From Mycobacterium helveticum (GTDB lineage Bacteria; Actinomycetota; Actinomycetes; Mycobacteriales; Mycobacteriaceae), in assembly GCF_007714205.1 (NCBI RefSeq), contig NZ_VMQU01000029.1, positions 1 through 46,628 on the forward strand: 46,628 bases of DNA, read 5' to 3'. The notes under the pieces are model-generated. The model worked only from the letters and a program-made list of their open reading frames with translations. It was not told the origin of the DNA and ran no database searches. Below, piece after piece: positions 38,888-46,628 of the stretch (position 1 is the stretch's first letter; each line of letters opens with the position of its first letter). A program made the translations under genes and the position numbers.

Positions 38888-39952
38888 GTGAAGGTCTTCG
38901 CCGGACAGCAGGTCTCGCACTGGGACTTCCCGCGTAGCACGGCGAGCGCCGCGTTGATGACCGAGTTCGGTTGTGAGAACGGGCTGGCCGCAGCGGACGT
39001 GCTCGACGGGTCCGGCCTGTCCGAAGCCGACCTGCGCGACCACCACCGGATGATCACCGGGCGCCAGGAGCTGGCGGTCGCGACGAACCTGGTGGGCCGA
39101 TTGGGAGACCCGGCGAACCTGGGGGTGCGCGTGGGCACCGGCTACCACGTGGGATCGTTGGGCATCTTCGGTTTCGCCTGCCTGACCAGCTCGACGCTGG
39201 GCGACGCGGTCCGGTTCGCGGCCCGGTTCTACGAGCTCGGCTACGGATTCTGCCTGCCCAGTGTCACGGTGGACGGCCGGCTGGCGGCGTTGCGGCTCGA
39301 TCTGCCCGACCTGACCGGTCCGGTCGCGGAGTTCCTCACCCGGCGTGACCTGGCGGCGATCGCCCGCGTCATGTCCGAATTGTTGGGCAGGACCGTCCCG
39401 TTCACGTCGATCGAGTTCGCGGGTCCGGCGCCGTCGGCGGGCGACGCGGCGGCCCGCCAGGTGTTCGGGGTGACCCCGCGGCACCACGCGCCGGCCACGG
39501 TGGCGTCCTGGCCGGCCGCGCTGCTCGACGAGCGGCTACCCCAGGCGAGTGAGCTGAGCGTGGCGATGTGTGAGCAGCAATGCCACGGCTTGCTGGAACG
39601 CCGTCGACAGCGGACCGGGGTGGCCCGCCGGGTCCGCGAACGATTGGCGTCGATCGACGGCAAACCCCACACGATCTCCGCCGTCGCCCGGCAGTTGGCG
39701 ATGAGTGAGCGCACGTTGCGGCGGCGTCTCGCCGAGGAGAACACGACCTTTCGGGACCTGGCCGAGGAGGTCCACCGGGTCCTCGCGGAGGAACTGTTGG
39801 CAACGGGTGCGCTCTCGGTGGACGACGTCGCGTTGCGGCTGGGCTACGCCGAGGCAACCAGCTTCATCGCGGCGTTCAAACGGTGGACGGGCACGACACC
39901 CGCGCGCTATCAACGGGCGGCCGCGCCACGGGCGCGCTTGGTGGCCGTCTGA
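38888..39952 (+). CDS. AraC-family transcription regulator (VirS/ArcCoBS type)
   Basis: 354 residues from GTG 38888. The N-terminal two-thirds is the ligand-binding domain of OruR/VirS-like AraC proteins (LVGRLGDPANLGVRVGTGYHVGSLGIFGFACLTSSTLGDAVRFAARFYELG). The C-terminus carries two helix-turn-helices, AVARQLAMSERTLRRRLAEEN and DVALRLGYAEATSFIAAFKRWTGTTPARYQ. VirS in M. tuberculosis activates the mymA operon, which starts with a monooxygenase gene; here a monooxygenase gene also follows (85 nt). The regulator probably responds to a substrate or intermediate of the two enzymes downstream. It lies between desA3 and rsgA, which are adjacent in M. tuberculosis. Confidence 0.9.
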   Translation: MKVFAGQQVSHWDFPRSTASAALMTEFGCENGLAAADVLDGSGLSEADLRDHHRMITGRQELAVATNLVGRLGDPANLGVRVGTGYHVGSLGIFGFACLTSSTLGDAVRFAARFYELGYGFCLPSVTVDGRLAALRLDLPDLTGPVAEFLTRRDLAAIARVMSELLGRTVPFTSIEFAGPAPSAGDAAARQVFGVTPRHHAPATVASWPAALLDERLPQASELSVAMCEQQCHGLLERRRQRTGVARRVRERLASIDGKPHTISAVARQLAMSERTLRRRLAEENTTFRDLAEEVHRVLAEELLATGALSVDDVALRLGYAEATSFIAAFKRWTGTTPARYQRAAAPRARLVAV

Positions 39953-40037
39953 GCCGAATTGCCCGTGGCCGGAATCATTGATTTGCGGTCCGCGATCGCC
40001 TGTGCGATCGGCCCCGCCGGCTTCTAAATTGTGAGGC

Positions 40038-41528
40038 ATGCCTCGTCGTCGTCCCCGCGCCGTGGTGATCGGCGCCGGCTTCGGCGGCCTGGCCGCCGCC
40101 TACGAGTTGTCCAAGGACGGGCTCGCCGACGTGACGGTGCTGGAGAAGGCCGGGGACATCGGCGGCGTCTGGCGGGCGAACACCTACCCCGGCGCCGCCT
40201 GCGACGTGCCGTCTAACCTGTACTCCTACTCGTTCGCCCGCAAGACCGACTGGGGCCGCCGCTACGCCGAGCAGCCCGACATCCTCGGCTACATCCACGA
40301 CACCGCCGACCGGTTCGGTCTGCGCCCACTGGTGCGCACGGGGGTCGAGGTGACGTCGGCCCACTACGACGACAGCACCGCCACGTGGCGGGTGGCGACC
40401 TCGTCCGGGGAGGTTCTCGAGGCCGACGTGCTCGTGCCCGCGGTGGGCCAGCTGTCGCGGCCGGCGCTGCCGACGATCCCGGGACTCGACGCCTTCGCGG
40501 GGCCGTCCTTCCATTCGGCCGAGTGGCGCCACGACGTCGACCTGGCCGGCACACGCGTCGCGGTGCTCGGCACCGGCGCGTCGGCGATCCAGTTCGTCCC
40601 GCGCATTCGCCGGATCGCCGGGCACGTCACCGTCTTTCAGCGCTCCGCGCCCTACGTCGTGCCGAAGCCGGACCGTGCCTACACCGGCGCGCACCGCGCC
40701 GCGTTCCGGAAAGTGCCCGGCTTCGCCGCCGCGATGCGCCAGCTGATCTGGGAGATCTCGGAGTTCTTCGGGCTCGCGCTGACCCGGGTCGCCCCGCTCG
40801 CCCGGCTGATCGGCATCGTCGCGGCGGCAAACCTCAAGCGCCACATCAAGGATCCGGTGCTGCGGGCCAAGCTGACTCCCGACTACCCGATCGGCTGCAA
40901 GCGCGTGCTGTTCAGCAGCGACTGGTATCCGGCACTGGCCTGCGACAACGTCGACGTCGAGACCGCCGCGATCACCGAGGTGACGCCCACCGGTGTGCGG
41001 ACCGACGACGGCCGGCTGCATGACGTGGACGTCATCATCTACGGCACCGGGTTCAAGGCCACCGAGTTCCTCGCCCCGATGACGATCACCGGCCGCGACG
41101 GGCGCGACCTGCACTCGCAGTGGCGGGAGGGCGCGCGCGCCCACCTGGGCATCGCCGTGCCGGGCTTCCCGAACATGTTCTTGATCTACGGCCCGAACAC
41201 CAACCTCGGCAGCAGCTCCATCATTCTCATGATGGAACAGCAGGCCCGCTACATCCGCCAGATCGTGCAGGAGCTGGCCCGCGGCGGCGCGGCCCGCGCG
41301 TTCGAGGTTCGGCGCGCCGTGGAGCAGGCCTACGACGCCGAAGTCCAGTCCCGCCTGGATGCCGGCGTGTGGACCACGTGCGAGTCCTGGTACCGCACCG
41401 CCTCGGGACGCGTCACCACCAACTGGCCGGGACTGGTCCGCGAATACCGGCGCCGCACCCAGACCGCGAGCTTCGCGGACTTCGAAGAAATCCTGCCCGC
41501 TTCCGCCGCCCGCGAGGTCGGGGTGTGA
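40038..41528 (+). CDS. Flavin-containing monooxygenase of Baeyer-Villiger type
   Basis: 496 residues from ATG 40038. FAD motif GAGFGGLAAAYEL near residue 12, FPGAACDVPSNLYSYSF-like region (TYPGAACDVPSNLYSYSF near 52), the BVMO fingerprint FAGPSFHSAEW at 153-163, and the NADPH Rossmann GTGASAIQFV near 175. Class B monooxygenases insert oxygen next to a ketone or hydroxylate nitrogen or sulfur. The substrate is not readable, but a GMC oxidoreductase encoded with a 4-nt overlap could make or consume the ketone. The insertion between desA3 and rsgA relative to M. tuberculosis marks it as accessory. Confidence 0.92.
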   Translation: MPRRRPRAVVIGAGFGGLAAAYELSKDGLADVTVLEKAGDIGGVWRANTYPGAACDVPSNLYSYSFARKTDWGRRYAEQPDILGYIHDTADRFGLRPLVRTGVEVTSAHYDDSTATWRVATSSGEVLEADVLVPAVGQLSRPALPTIPGLDAFAGPSFHSAEWRHDVDLAGTRVAVLGTGASAIQFVPRIRRIAGHVTVFQRSAPYVVPKPDRAYTGAHRAAFRKVPGFAAAMRQLIWEISEFFGLALTRVAPLARLIGIVAAANLKRHIKDPVLRAKLTPDYPIGCKRVLFSSDWYPALACDNVDVETAAITEVTPTGVRTDDGRLHDVDVIIYGTGFKATEFLAPMTITGRDGRDLHSQWREGARAHLGIAVPGFPNMFLIYGPNTNLGSSSIILMMEQQARYIRQIVQELARGGAARAFEVRRAVEQAYDAEVQSRLDAGVWTTCESWYRTASGRVTTNWPGLVREYRRRTQTASFADFEEILPASAAREVGV

Positions 41529-43246
41529 CCCGGGTTGCGTTCGACTACGACGTGCTCGTGATCGGCTCGGGCTTCGGGGGGAGCGTCACCGCGCTGCGGC
41601 TCAGCGAAAAGGGTTACCGGGTAGGCGTATTGGAGGCGGGCCGGCGCTTTCGCGACGAGGATTTCGCCAAGAACAGCTGGCATGTCCGCGATTACCTGTT
41701 CAAGCCCTCCGTCGGCTGCTACGGAATCCAGCGGATCGACCTGCTTTCCGATGCCGTGGTGCTCAGCGGCGCCGGGGTGGGCGGCGGCTCGCTGGTGTAC
41801 GCGAACACCCTGTACGAGCCCGGCGAACCCTTCTATGCCGACCCGCGCTGGAGCGGCATCACCGACTGGCGCGACGAACTCGCGCCCGCCTACGACCAGG
41901 CCAAGCGGATGCTCGGCGTCGCGACCTATCCGCGGATGACGCCCTCGGACAAGGTGATGCTGCAGGTTGCCGTCGACCTCGGCATCGCGGACTCCTTCCA
42001 CGCGACCCCGGTGGGGGTGTGCTTCGCCGGCGGTCCGGACTCTCAGGGCAGCCCGGCAGCCCCCGGCGCCCCGGTCGGCGACCCGTACTTCGGCGGCGCC
42101 GGCCCCGCCCGCAACGCGTGTCGCCACTGCGGCGAATGCATGACCGGGTGCCGGCACAACGCCAAAAACACGCTGGTCAAGAATTACCTGTACCTGGCCG
42201 AAAAGCTCGGTGCGACAGTGCATCCGCTGACCACCGTCGTCGACGTGCGGCCGCGCCATGATGGCGGGTACGACGTCGTCGCGCGCCGCACCGGCGGCAA
42301 GCTGCGCCGGCGCCGCCGGACGTTCACCGCGCAGCAGGTCGTGTTCTCGGCCGCCGCCCTGGGCACCCAGCGGCTGCTGCACCGCCTGCGCGATCGCGGC
42401 AGCCTGCCGCACGTGTCGCCCCGGCTCGGGGAGTTGTCGCGCACCAACTCCGAGGCGATCCTCGCGGTGCGGGCGCGCGGCGACGACGTCGACTACTCGG
42501 AGGGCGTCGCCATCACGTCGTCCATCCATCCGGACGGCCACACCCATGTCGAGCCCTGCCGCTACGGCCACGACTCCAATCTGATGGGGCTGCTCGGCAC
42601 CGTCCTGGTCGACGGGCTGGACTCGCGAGGGCGTTGGCGGACCGGCATGAAAGAGCTGGTGCGCCAACGCCGAGACCTTACCCGTCTGCTCAACCCGAGG
42701 AATTGGTCGGAACAGACCATCCCGCTTCTGGTCATGCAGACCCACGACAACTCGCTCACCACCTACACCCGGCGCCGGCCGTTCGGGCGACGCATGCTGA
42801 CGCGTCAGGGTGTGGGCGATCCGAACCCGACGTGGATCCCGGTGGGCCACGAGGTTGCCCGGCGTGCGGCGGAGCACCTGGACGGCATCGCCGGCGGGGC
42901 CTGGGCCGACCTGGCGGACATCCCGATGACGGGTCACTTCATCGGTGGTTGCGTGATCGGCGAGACCGCGGCCGACGGCGTCGTGGACCCCTACCACCGC
43001 ATGCACGGACACCCCGGGCTGCACGTGATCGACGGGTCCACGATCACCGCGAACCTGGGCGTCAACCCCTCGCTGACGATCACGGCGCTGGCCGAGCGCG
43101 CCGCCGCACTGTGGCCGAACAAGGGGGAGGCCGATCCGCGGCCGCCGGTGGGTGCTCCCTACGTGCGCGTCGCGCCCGTCGCACCAGTCAACCCTGCCGT
43201 CCCGGAGGGCGCGCCGGGCGCGTTGCGGCCGGCCCAGCGGCGCTGA
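41525..43246 (+). CDS. GMC-family oxidoreductase related to ChoD
   Basis: 573 residues; GTG 41525 overlaps the monooxygenase stop (GTGA). FAD motif VIGSGFGGSVTALRL near residue 12, VVLSGAGVGGGSLVYANTL, and C-terminal VIDGSTITANLGVNPSLTITALAERAA are typical of the cholesterol-oxidase ChoD (Rv3409c) branch of the GMC family. Around residues 199-209 it has CRHCGECMTGC, a CxxCxxCxxxC pattern like that of [4Fe-4S] proteins, also present in ChoD. It probably oxidises an alcohol to a ketone using FAD. Its product could be the substrate of the monooxygenase. The C-terminal 40 residues are Pro/Ala-rich. Confidence 0.9.
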   Translation: MTRVAFDYDVLVIGSGFGGSVTALRLSEKGYRVGVLEAGRRFRDEDFAKNSWHVRDYLFKPSVGCYGIQRIDLLSDAVVLSGAGVGGGSLVYANTLYEPGEPFYADPRWSGITDWRDELAPAYDQAKRMLGVATYPRMTPSDKVMLQVAVDLGIADSFHATPVGVCFAGGPDSQGSPAAPGAPVGDPYFGGAGPARNACRHCGECMTGCRHNAKNTLVKNYLYLAEKLGATVHPLTTVVDVRPRHDGGYDVVARRTGGKLRRRRRTFTAQQVVFSAAALGTQRLLHRLRDRGSLPHVSPRLGELSRTNSEAILAVRARGDDVDYSEGVAITSSIHPDGHTHVEPCRYGHDSNLMGLLGTVLVDGLDSRGRWRTGMKELVRQRRDLTRLLNPRNWSEQTIPLLVMQTHDNSLTTYTRRRPFGRRMLTRQGVGDPNPTWIPVGHEVARRAAEHLDGIAGGAWADLADIPMTGHFIGGCVIGETAADGVVDPYHRMHGHPGLHVIDGSTITANLGVNPSLTITALAERAAALWPNKGEADPRPPVGAPYVRVAPVAPVNPAVPEGAPGALRPAQRR

Positions 43247-43277
43247 GCGCACCGGGGACGTACCGCGTTCCCACCCG

Positions 43278-43299
43278 GCGTGTCGTCGTACCGACACGC
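43278..43299. terminator. Bidirectional stem-loop terminator between convergent genes
   Basis: GCGTGTCG (43278-43285) pairs perfectly with CGACACGC (43292-43299) around a 6-nt loop, in the 68-nt gap between the ends of the GMC gene and rsgA. No U-run follows, as is usual in mycobacteria. Confidence 0.6.
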
Positions 43300-43314
43300 A
43301 CGCTCGGCGGGCCG

Positions 43315-44295
43315 TCAGGCCTGATGGAGCGCCGCCAGCAGCCGGCGGGCCGCGGCCACGCGGCGAACGGCCGGTCCGGACAACGCGTCCAGCGCGCATT
43401 CGGGGTCGGCGGGCGGCCCCATGTGCCCGCAGCCGCGGGAGCAGTCCTGGATGGTGTCGGCCAGGTCCGCGAAGGCCATCAGCACGTCGTCGGGCTCGAT
43501 GTGGGCCAGCCCGAACGAGCGGATTCCCGGGGTGTCGATCACCCAGCCGGAACCCTGCAGGGGCAGCGCGAGCGACTGGGTGGACGTGTGCCGGCCCCTG
43601 CCGATCTCGGTCACCTCACCGACGGCCCGCCCCGCTTCGGGCACCAGGCGATTCACCAGCGTCGACTTGCCGACCCCGGAATGCCCCAGCAGCACGGTGA
43701 TGTTGCCCGCGAGCAGGTCCGCCACCGCCAGCAGCGGGTCGTCGCGGCCCGCGACGACCACCGTCAACTCGAGGTCGACGAACTGCTCGGCGAACGGCTC
43801 CGGCGGGGCGAGGTCGGTCTTGGTCAGGCACAGGATCGGGTGCAGCCCGCCGGCGTAGGCGGCGATCAGCGTCCGGTCGACCAGGCCGGTGCGCGGCGGC
43901 GGGTCGGCCATCGCCACCACGATCAGCAGCTGGTCGGCGTTGGCGACCACCACCCGTTCGGTGGGATCGGTGTCATCGGCGGTGCGCCGCAACACCGTTC
44001 GCCGCTCCCCGCGGCGCACGATGCGGGCCAGCGTGTCCGGCCGCCCCGACAGATCGCCGACCAGGTCGACGTCGTCGCCGACGACGATCGGGGTGCGGCC
44101 CAGCTCACGCGCCCGCATCGCGGTGACCCGGCGACCCGGGTCGCCGCCCAGCACGCACCCCCAGCGGCCGCGGTCGACGCTGATCACCATGGCGGCTTCG
44201 GCGTCGGCATGTTCCGGACGGGTCTTGGTTCGCGGCCGCGACCCCCTTCCGGAGCGGACCTTGACGTCGGACTCGTCGAGATCGCCGCGCCTCAA
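43315..44295 (-). CDS. rsgA: Ribosome small subunit-dependent GTPase RsgA
   Basis: 326 residues. The start is TTG 44295, overlapping the aroA stop (TTGA), as homology with M. tuberculosis Rv3228 (330 residues) begins there; the longer frame upstream is an aroA shadow. A circularly permuted GTPase: an OB-fold N-terminus, then G4 TKTD, G1 GHSGVGKST and G3 DTPG in this order, followed by the zinc cluster [16 protein letters not shown]. RsgA assists the late maturation of the 30S subunit. Translational coupling to aroA is implied. Confidence 0.95.
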   Translation of the reverse strand: MRRGDLDESDVKVRSGRGSRPRTKTRPEHADAEAAMVISVDRGRWGCVLGGDPGRRVTAMRARELGRTPIVVGDDVDLVGDLSGRPDTLARIVRRGERRTVLRRTADDTDPTERVVVANADQLLIVVAMADPPPRTGLVDRTLIAAYAGGLHPILCLTKTDLAPPEPFAEQFVDLELTVVVAGRDDPLLAVADLLAGNITVLLGHSGVGKSTLVNRLVPEAGRAVGEVTEIGRGRHTSTQSLALPLQGSGWVIDTPGIRSFGLAHIEPDDVLMAFADLADTIQDCSRGCGHMGPPADPECALDALSGPAVRRVAAARRLLAALHQA

Positions 44296-45611
44296 ACGCC
44301 GGGCCCTTCCCCGAGTGCCCGGTGGGCCAGCATGCGCGCCCACAGTTGCGGGAACTCCGGCAGCGTCTTGGTGGTGGCGCCGATGTCGTCCACCTCGACC
44401 CCCGGCACCCGCAGCCCGACGATCGCGCCGGCCATCGCCATCCGGTGATCGGCGTACGCGCGCCAGGTGCCGGCGTGCAACGGCGTCGCGGTGATCACCA
44501 GTCCGTCGGGCGTTTCGGTGCACGTGCCGCCGAGGCGGTTGATCTCGGCGCGCAGCGCGGCGAGCCGATCGGTCTCGTGGCCCCGCAGATGGGCGATGCC
44601 GGAGAGGCGCGACACCGATCCCGGGGAGGCCAGCGCCGCGAGCGCCGCCACCGTCGGCGTCAGCTCGCCGACGGCGCGCAGGTCGACGTCAAAACCGGGG
44701 TAGCCGCCGTAGTTCGCCGGACCGCGCACCTCGAGGACCGAATCCGATTGGGTGACAAAGGTATTGAGTGTACCTAAGACTTTCAGGATGTGGTCGGCCG
44801 GTTGTACGCTGGTCGCGGGCCAGCCGGTGATGCGCACCGTTCCGCCGGTGACCACCGCCGCCGCCAGGAACGCGACCGCGTTGGTCAGGTCCGGTTCGAC
44901 CTCCCAGTGCCGGGCCGTCACCGCGCCGGGCCGCACCCGCCAGCGATCGGGGATCGAGTCGTCGACGTCCACCGCGGCCTGCCGCAACATCTCCACGGTC
45001 ATGGCGATGTGCGGCGCCGACGGCAGCGCCGCCCCGGTGTGCCGGACTATCAACCCGTCGTCGAAGGACGCCGCGCACAACAGCAGGCCGGACACGAACT
45101 GCGACGACGCCGACGCGTCGATGGCCACGGTGCCCCCGGCGACCGACCCGCCGCCGTGGACGCGGAACGGAAGCCCGGTGCCGTCGACCCGTACGCCCAG
45201 CCCGCGCAGCGCCTCGAGCAGCGGTGCGATGGGCCGCGTGCGGGCCTGCTCGTCGCCGTCGAACTCGACCACCGAATCGGCCAGCGCGGCCAGTGGCGGG
45301 ACGAAACGCAACACCGTGCCGGCCAGGCCGCAGTCGACCCGGGCGCCGGGGGCCGGGTCGACCCGGCCGCTCACCGTCAGTTCGGACCCGGTCCCGTCGA
45401 CGCGCAGGCCGAGGGTGCGCAGGGCGCCGATCATCAGGTCGGTGTCGCGGCTGCGCAGCGCTCCGCCGATCGTCGAGGCGCCCTGACCCTGCGCGGCCGC
45501 CAGCGCGGCCAGTACCAGCGCCCTGTTGGTCTGCGACTTCGATCCCGGCACGGTCACGGTCGCATCCACCGGTGCGGTCGCGTAGGGGGCCGGCCACGGC
45601 TGGGTGCTCAC
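44292..45611 (-). CDS. aroA: 3-phosphoshikimate 1-carboxyvinyltransferase (EPSP synthase) AroA
   Basis: 439 residues from GTG 45611. The shikimate-pathway step joining PEP and shikimate-3-phosphate. Motifs: [18 protein letters not shown] (phosphate/substrate loop), [35 protein letters not shown], and [16 protein letters not shown] near the C-terminus. The [13 protein letters not shown] loop is the class I glyphosate-binding region, though it reads LAGT rather than NAGT, as in other mycobacteria. Divergent from the SRAP gene, with 43 nt between starts. The M. tuberculosis protein has about 10 more residues at the C-terminus. Confidence 0.96.
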   Translation of the reverse strand: MSTQPWPAPYATAPVDATVTVPGSKSQTNRALVLAALAAAQGQGASTIGGALRSRDTDLMIGALRTLGLRVDGTGSELTVSGRVDPAPGARVDCGLAGTVLRFVPPLAALADSVVEFDGDEQARTRPIAPLLEALRGLGVRVDGTGLPFRVHGGGSVAGGTVAIDASASSQFVSGLLLCAASFDDGLIVRHTGAALPSAPHIAMTVEMLRQAAVDVDDSIPDRWRVRPGAVTARHWEVEPDLTNAVAFLAAAVVTGGTVRITGWPATSVQPADHILKVLGTLNTFVTQSDSVLEVRGPANYGGYPGFDVDLRAVGELTPTVAALAALASPGSVSRLSGIAHLRGHETDRLAALRAEINRLGGTCTETPDGLVITATPLHAGTWRAYADHRMAMAGAIVGLRVPGVEVDDIGATTKTLPEFPQLWARMLAHRALGEGPGV

Positions 45612-45654
45612 CGGTCCATCATTGCCTGTCGCCGGTTCTGCCACCATGGGAGTC

Positions 45655-46425
45655 ATGTGCGGACGGTTTGCGGTCACGACGGATCCGGCACTGCTGGCCC
45701 GGAAGATCAAGGCGATCAATGAAGTCCCGGCGACGACGGGAGCCGCGGCCGGGGGCGCGGCGCCCAACTACAACGTGGCGCCCACCGCCAGCATCGCCAC
45801 CGTCGTCGCGCGGCACAGCGAGCCCGACGACGAGCCGACCCGCCGCGTGCGGTCGATGCGCTGGGGGTTGGTGCCGCCGTGGGCCAAGCCCGGTCCCGAC
45901 GGGGCGCCGGAGGCCAGGGGCCCGATGTTGATCAACGCCCGCGCCGACAAGGTCACCACCTCGCCGGCGTTCCGGTCGAGCGCCAAGAGCAAGCGCTGCC
46001 TGATCCCGATGGACGGCTACTACGAGTGGCGGGTCAACGACGCGAAGGCGGGCCACACGTCGCGCAAGACGCCCTTCTTCATGTATCGCGGCGACGGTGA
46101 GCCACTGTTCGTGGCGGGGCTGTGGTCGGTCTGGAAGCCGGCCCAGGACGCTCCGCCGCTGCTGAGTTGCACGATCATCACCACCGACGCGCCCGGAGAG
46201 CTCGGCGAGATCCACGAGCGGATGCCGTTGGTGCTGCCCGAACGCGACTGGGACCGCTGGCTGAACCCGGACGCCCCGGTCGACGAGGAGTTGCTCACCC
46301 GCCCGCCCGACGTGGGCGGAATCCGCGTGCGCGAGGTGTCGACGTTGGTCAACAACGTCCGCAACAACGGGCCGCAGCTGCTGGAGCCGGTCGAGCCGCA
46401 GCCCGAGCAGATGAAGCTGCTGTAG
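45655..46425 (+). CDS. SRAP domain protein (YedK/HMCES-like, Rv3226c-like)
   Basis: 256 residues from ATG 45655. This start is chosen because MCGRF puts the catalytic Cys at position 2, exposed after Met removal; upstream ATG 45646 would bury it. Other family residues are [21 protein letters not shown] (Glu) and IHERMP (His). SRAP proteins form covalent thiazolidine crosslinks with abasic sites in single-stranded DNA to protect them. The protein has a 15-residue Gly/Ala loop near residue 28 and the region GAPEARG. Cytoplasmic DNA repair; divergent from aroA. Confidence 0.93.
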   Translation: MCGRFAVTTDPALLARKIKAINEVPATTGAAAGGAAPNYNVAPTASIATVVARHSEPDDEPTRRVRSMRWGLVPPWAKPGPDGAPEARGPMLINARADKVTTSPAFRSSAKSKRCLIPMDGYYEWRVNDAKAGHTSRKTPFFMYRGDGEPLFVAGLWSVWKPAQDAPPLLSCTIITTDAPGELGEIHERMPLVLPERDWDRWLNPDAPVDEELLTRPPDVGGIRVREVSTLVNNVRNNGPQLLEPVEPQPEQMKLL

Positions 46426-46445
46426 CCGCGGACCGCGGGCGGCGA

Positions 46446-46628
46446 TCACGCCGCGCCCGAGCTGTGGTCCTCGTCGTCGTCGTCGTCGTTGTTGTTGTTG
46501 TTGTTGTTGTCGTCGTTGTTGTTGTTGTCGTTGTCGTTGCGGCGCAGCAGCTTTTCGGGGTGCCAGTAGGTGTTGGTGCGGGGTTGGCCGCGCTCGAGGT
46601 GTGGGGGTGGGATCCATTCGGTGTCGCC
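46446..46628 (-). CDS. C-terminus of a 13E12-family HNH endonuclease-like protein with Asn/Asp tail
   Basis: Only the last 60 residues lie in the window; the 5' part lies beyond base 46628. The fragment reads [27 protein letters not shown], the C-terminus of the 13E12-repeat/DUF222-HNH family, which is present in multiple copies in mycobacteria and associated with phage-like elements. It is followed by a tail of about 23 Asn and Asp residues from a GTT/GTC microsatellite, then SSGAA. The tail is atypical for this family. The nuclease motif itself is out of the window, so I can say nothing about activity. Confidence 0.8.
   Translation of the reverse strand, partial: GDTEWIPPPHLERGQPRTNTYWHPEKLLRRNDNDNNNNDDNNNNNNNDDDDDEDHSSGAA
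46470..46540. repeat. GTT/GTC trinucleotide microsatellite in the HNH gene
   Basis: On the plus strand a run of alternating GTC and GTT triplets extends from about 46470 to 46540; on the coding (minus) strand they are AAC and GAC, giving Asn and Asp. Purity and the 3-nt period suggest slippage without frame change. Confidence 0.92.

Noticed and set aside
41330..43399. 689-codon minus-strand frame opposite the GMC oxidoreductase
   Set aside because: Antisense shadow; Gly/Arg/His-rich and without recognisable motif.

Overview
The window is GC-rich (about 70 percent by eye), uses GTG and TTG starts freely, and encodes proteins I recognise as close homologues of a contiguous block of the Mycobacterium tuberculosis chromosome (about Rv3268 down to Rv3226c, in inverted orientation). 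MtrA, MtrB, SecA1, FbiA, FbiB, WbbL and LpqB match from memory nearly residue for residue over long stretches. The source is therefore a Mycobacterium. Several local differences from M. tuberculosis and a 13E12-type HNH gene at the edge suggest a non-tuberculous slow grower, perhaps of the M. avium complex; species is inference.

Layout. 1-5 kb: a partial TIGR03089 protein and the LCP ligase CpsA on the minus strand, divergent from rmlD-wbbL-manB, which supply the rhamnose linker of arabinogalactan and GDP-mannose. 5-8.1 kb: a minus-strand coupled operon fbiA-fbiB-small ORF-NUDIX (coenzyme F420). 8.5-13.9 kb: whiB2, a zincin-like protein, a DUF3499 protein, and pmmA-SIS protein-manA (mannose metabolism), followed by a convergent FAD oxidoreductase broken by a frameshift. 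15.3-19.2 kb: an APC permease, then the alkane hydroxylase operon alkB-rubA-rubB-tetR with a clear operator. 19.3-25.7 kb: sahH, tmk and the essential mtrA-mtrB-lpqB envelope/cell-cycle signalling operon. 25.7-27.7 kb: a chorismate mutase fragment, a ComF-family PRTase, a structured leader and the long hibernation factor. 27.9-36.1 kb: secA1, a KhtT/KhtU-like antiporter pair, an Rv3235-family gene, an intact WS/DGAT gene, ppk2 and a small DUF protein. 36.1-38.7 kb: the stearoyl desaturase pair (reductase and DesA3), each gene preceded by the same operator motif. 38.9-43.2 kb: an AraC regulator, a Baeyer-Villiger-type monooxygenase and a ChoD-like GMC oxidoreductase that look like an inserted catabolic cassette. 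43.3-46.6 kb: rsgA-aroA, divergent SRAP protein, and the tail of a 13E12 HNH protein with an Asn/Asp microsatellite.

Most of the window is conserved housekeeping sequence. The parts most worth a second look are the putative raiA-type structured RNA between the ComF and hibernation-factor genes, the AraC/BVMO/GMC cassette, the shared palindromic operators of the desaturase genes, the coupled 73-residue ORF in the F420 operon, and a recurrent pattern of 15-bp tandem repeats, several lying just past stop codons and carrying in-frame stops. No CRISPR array, tRNA, rRNA or complete insertion sequence was seen.
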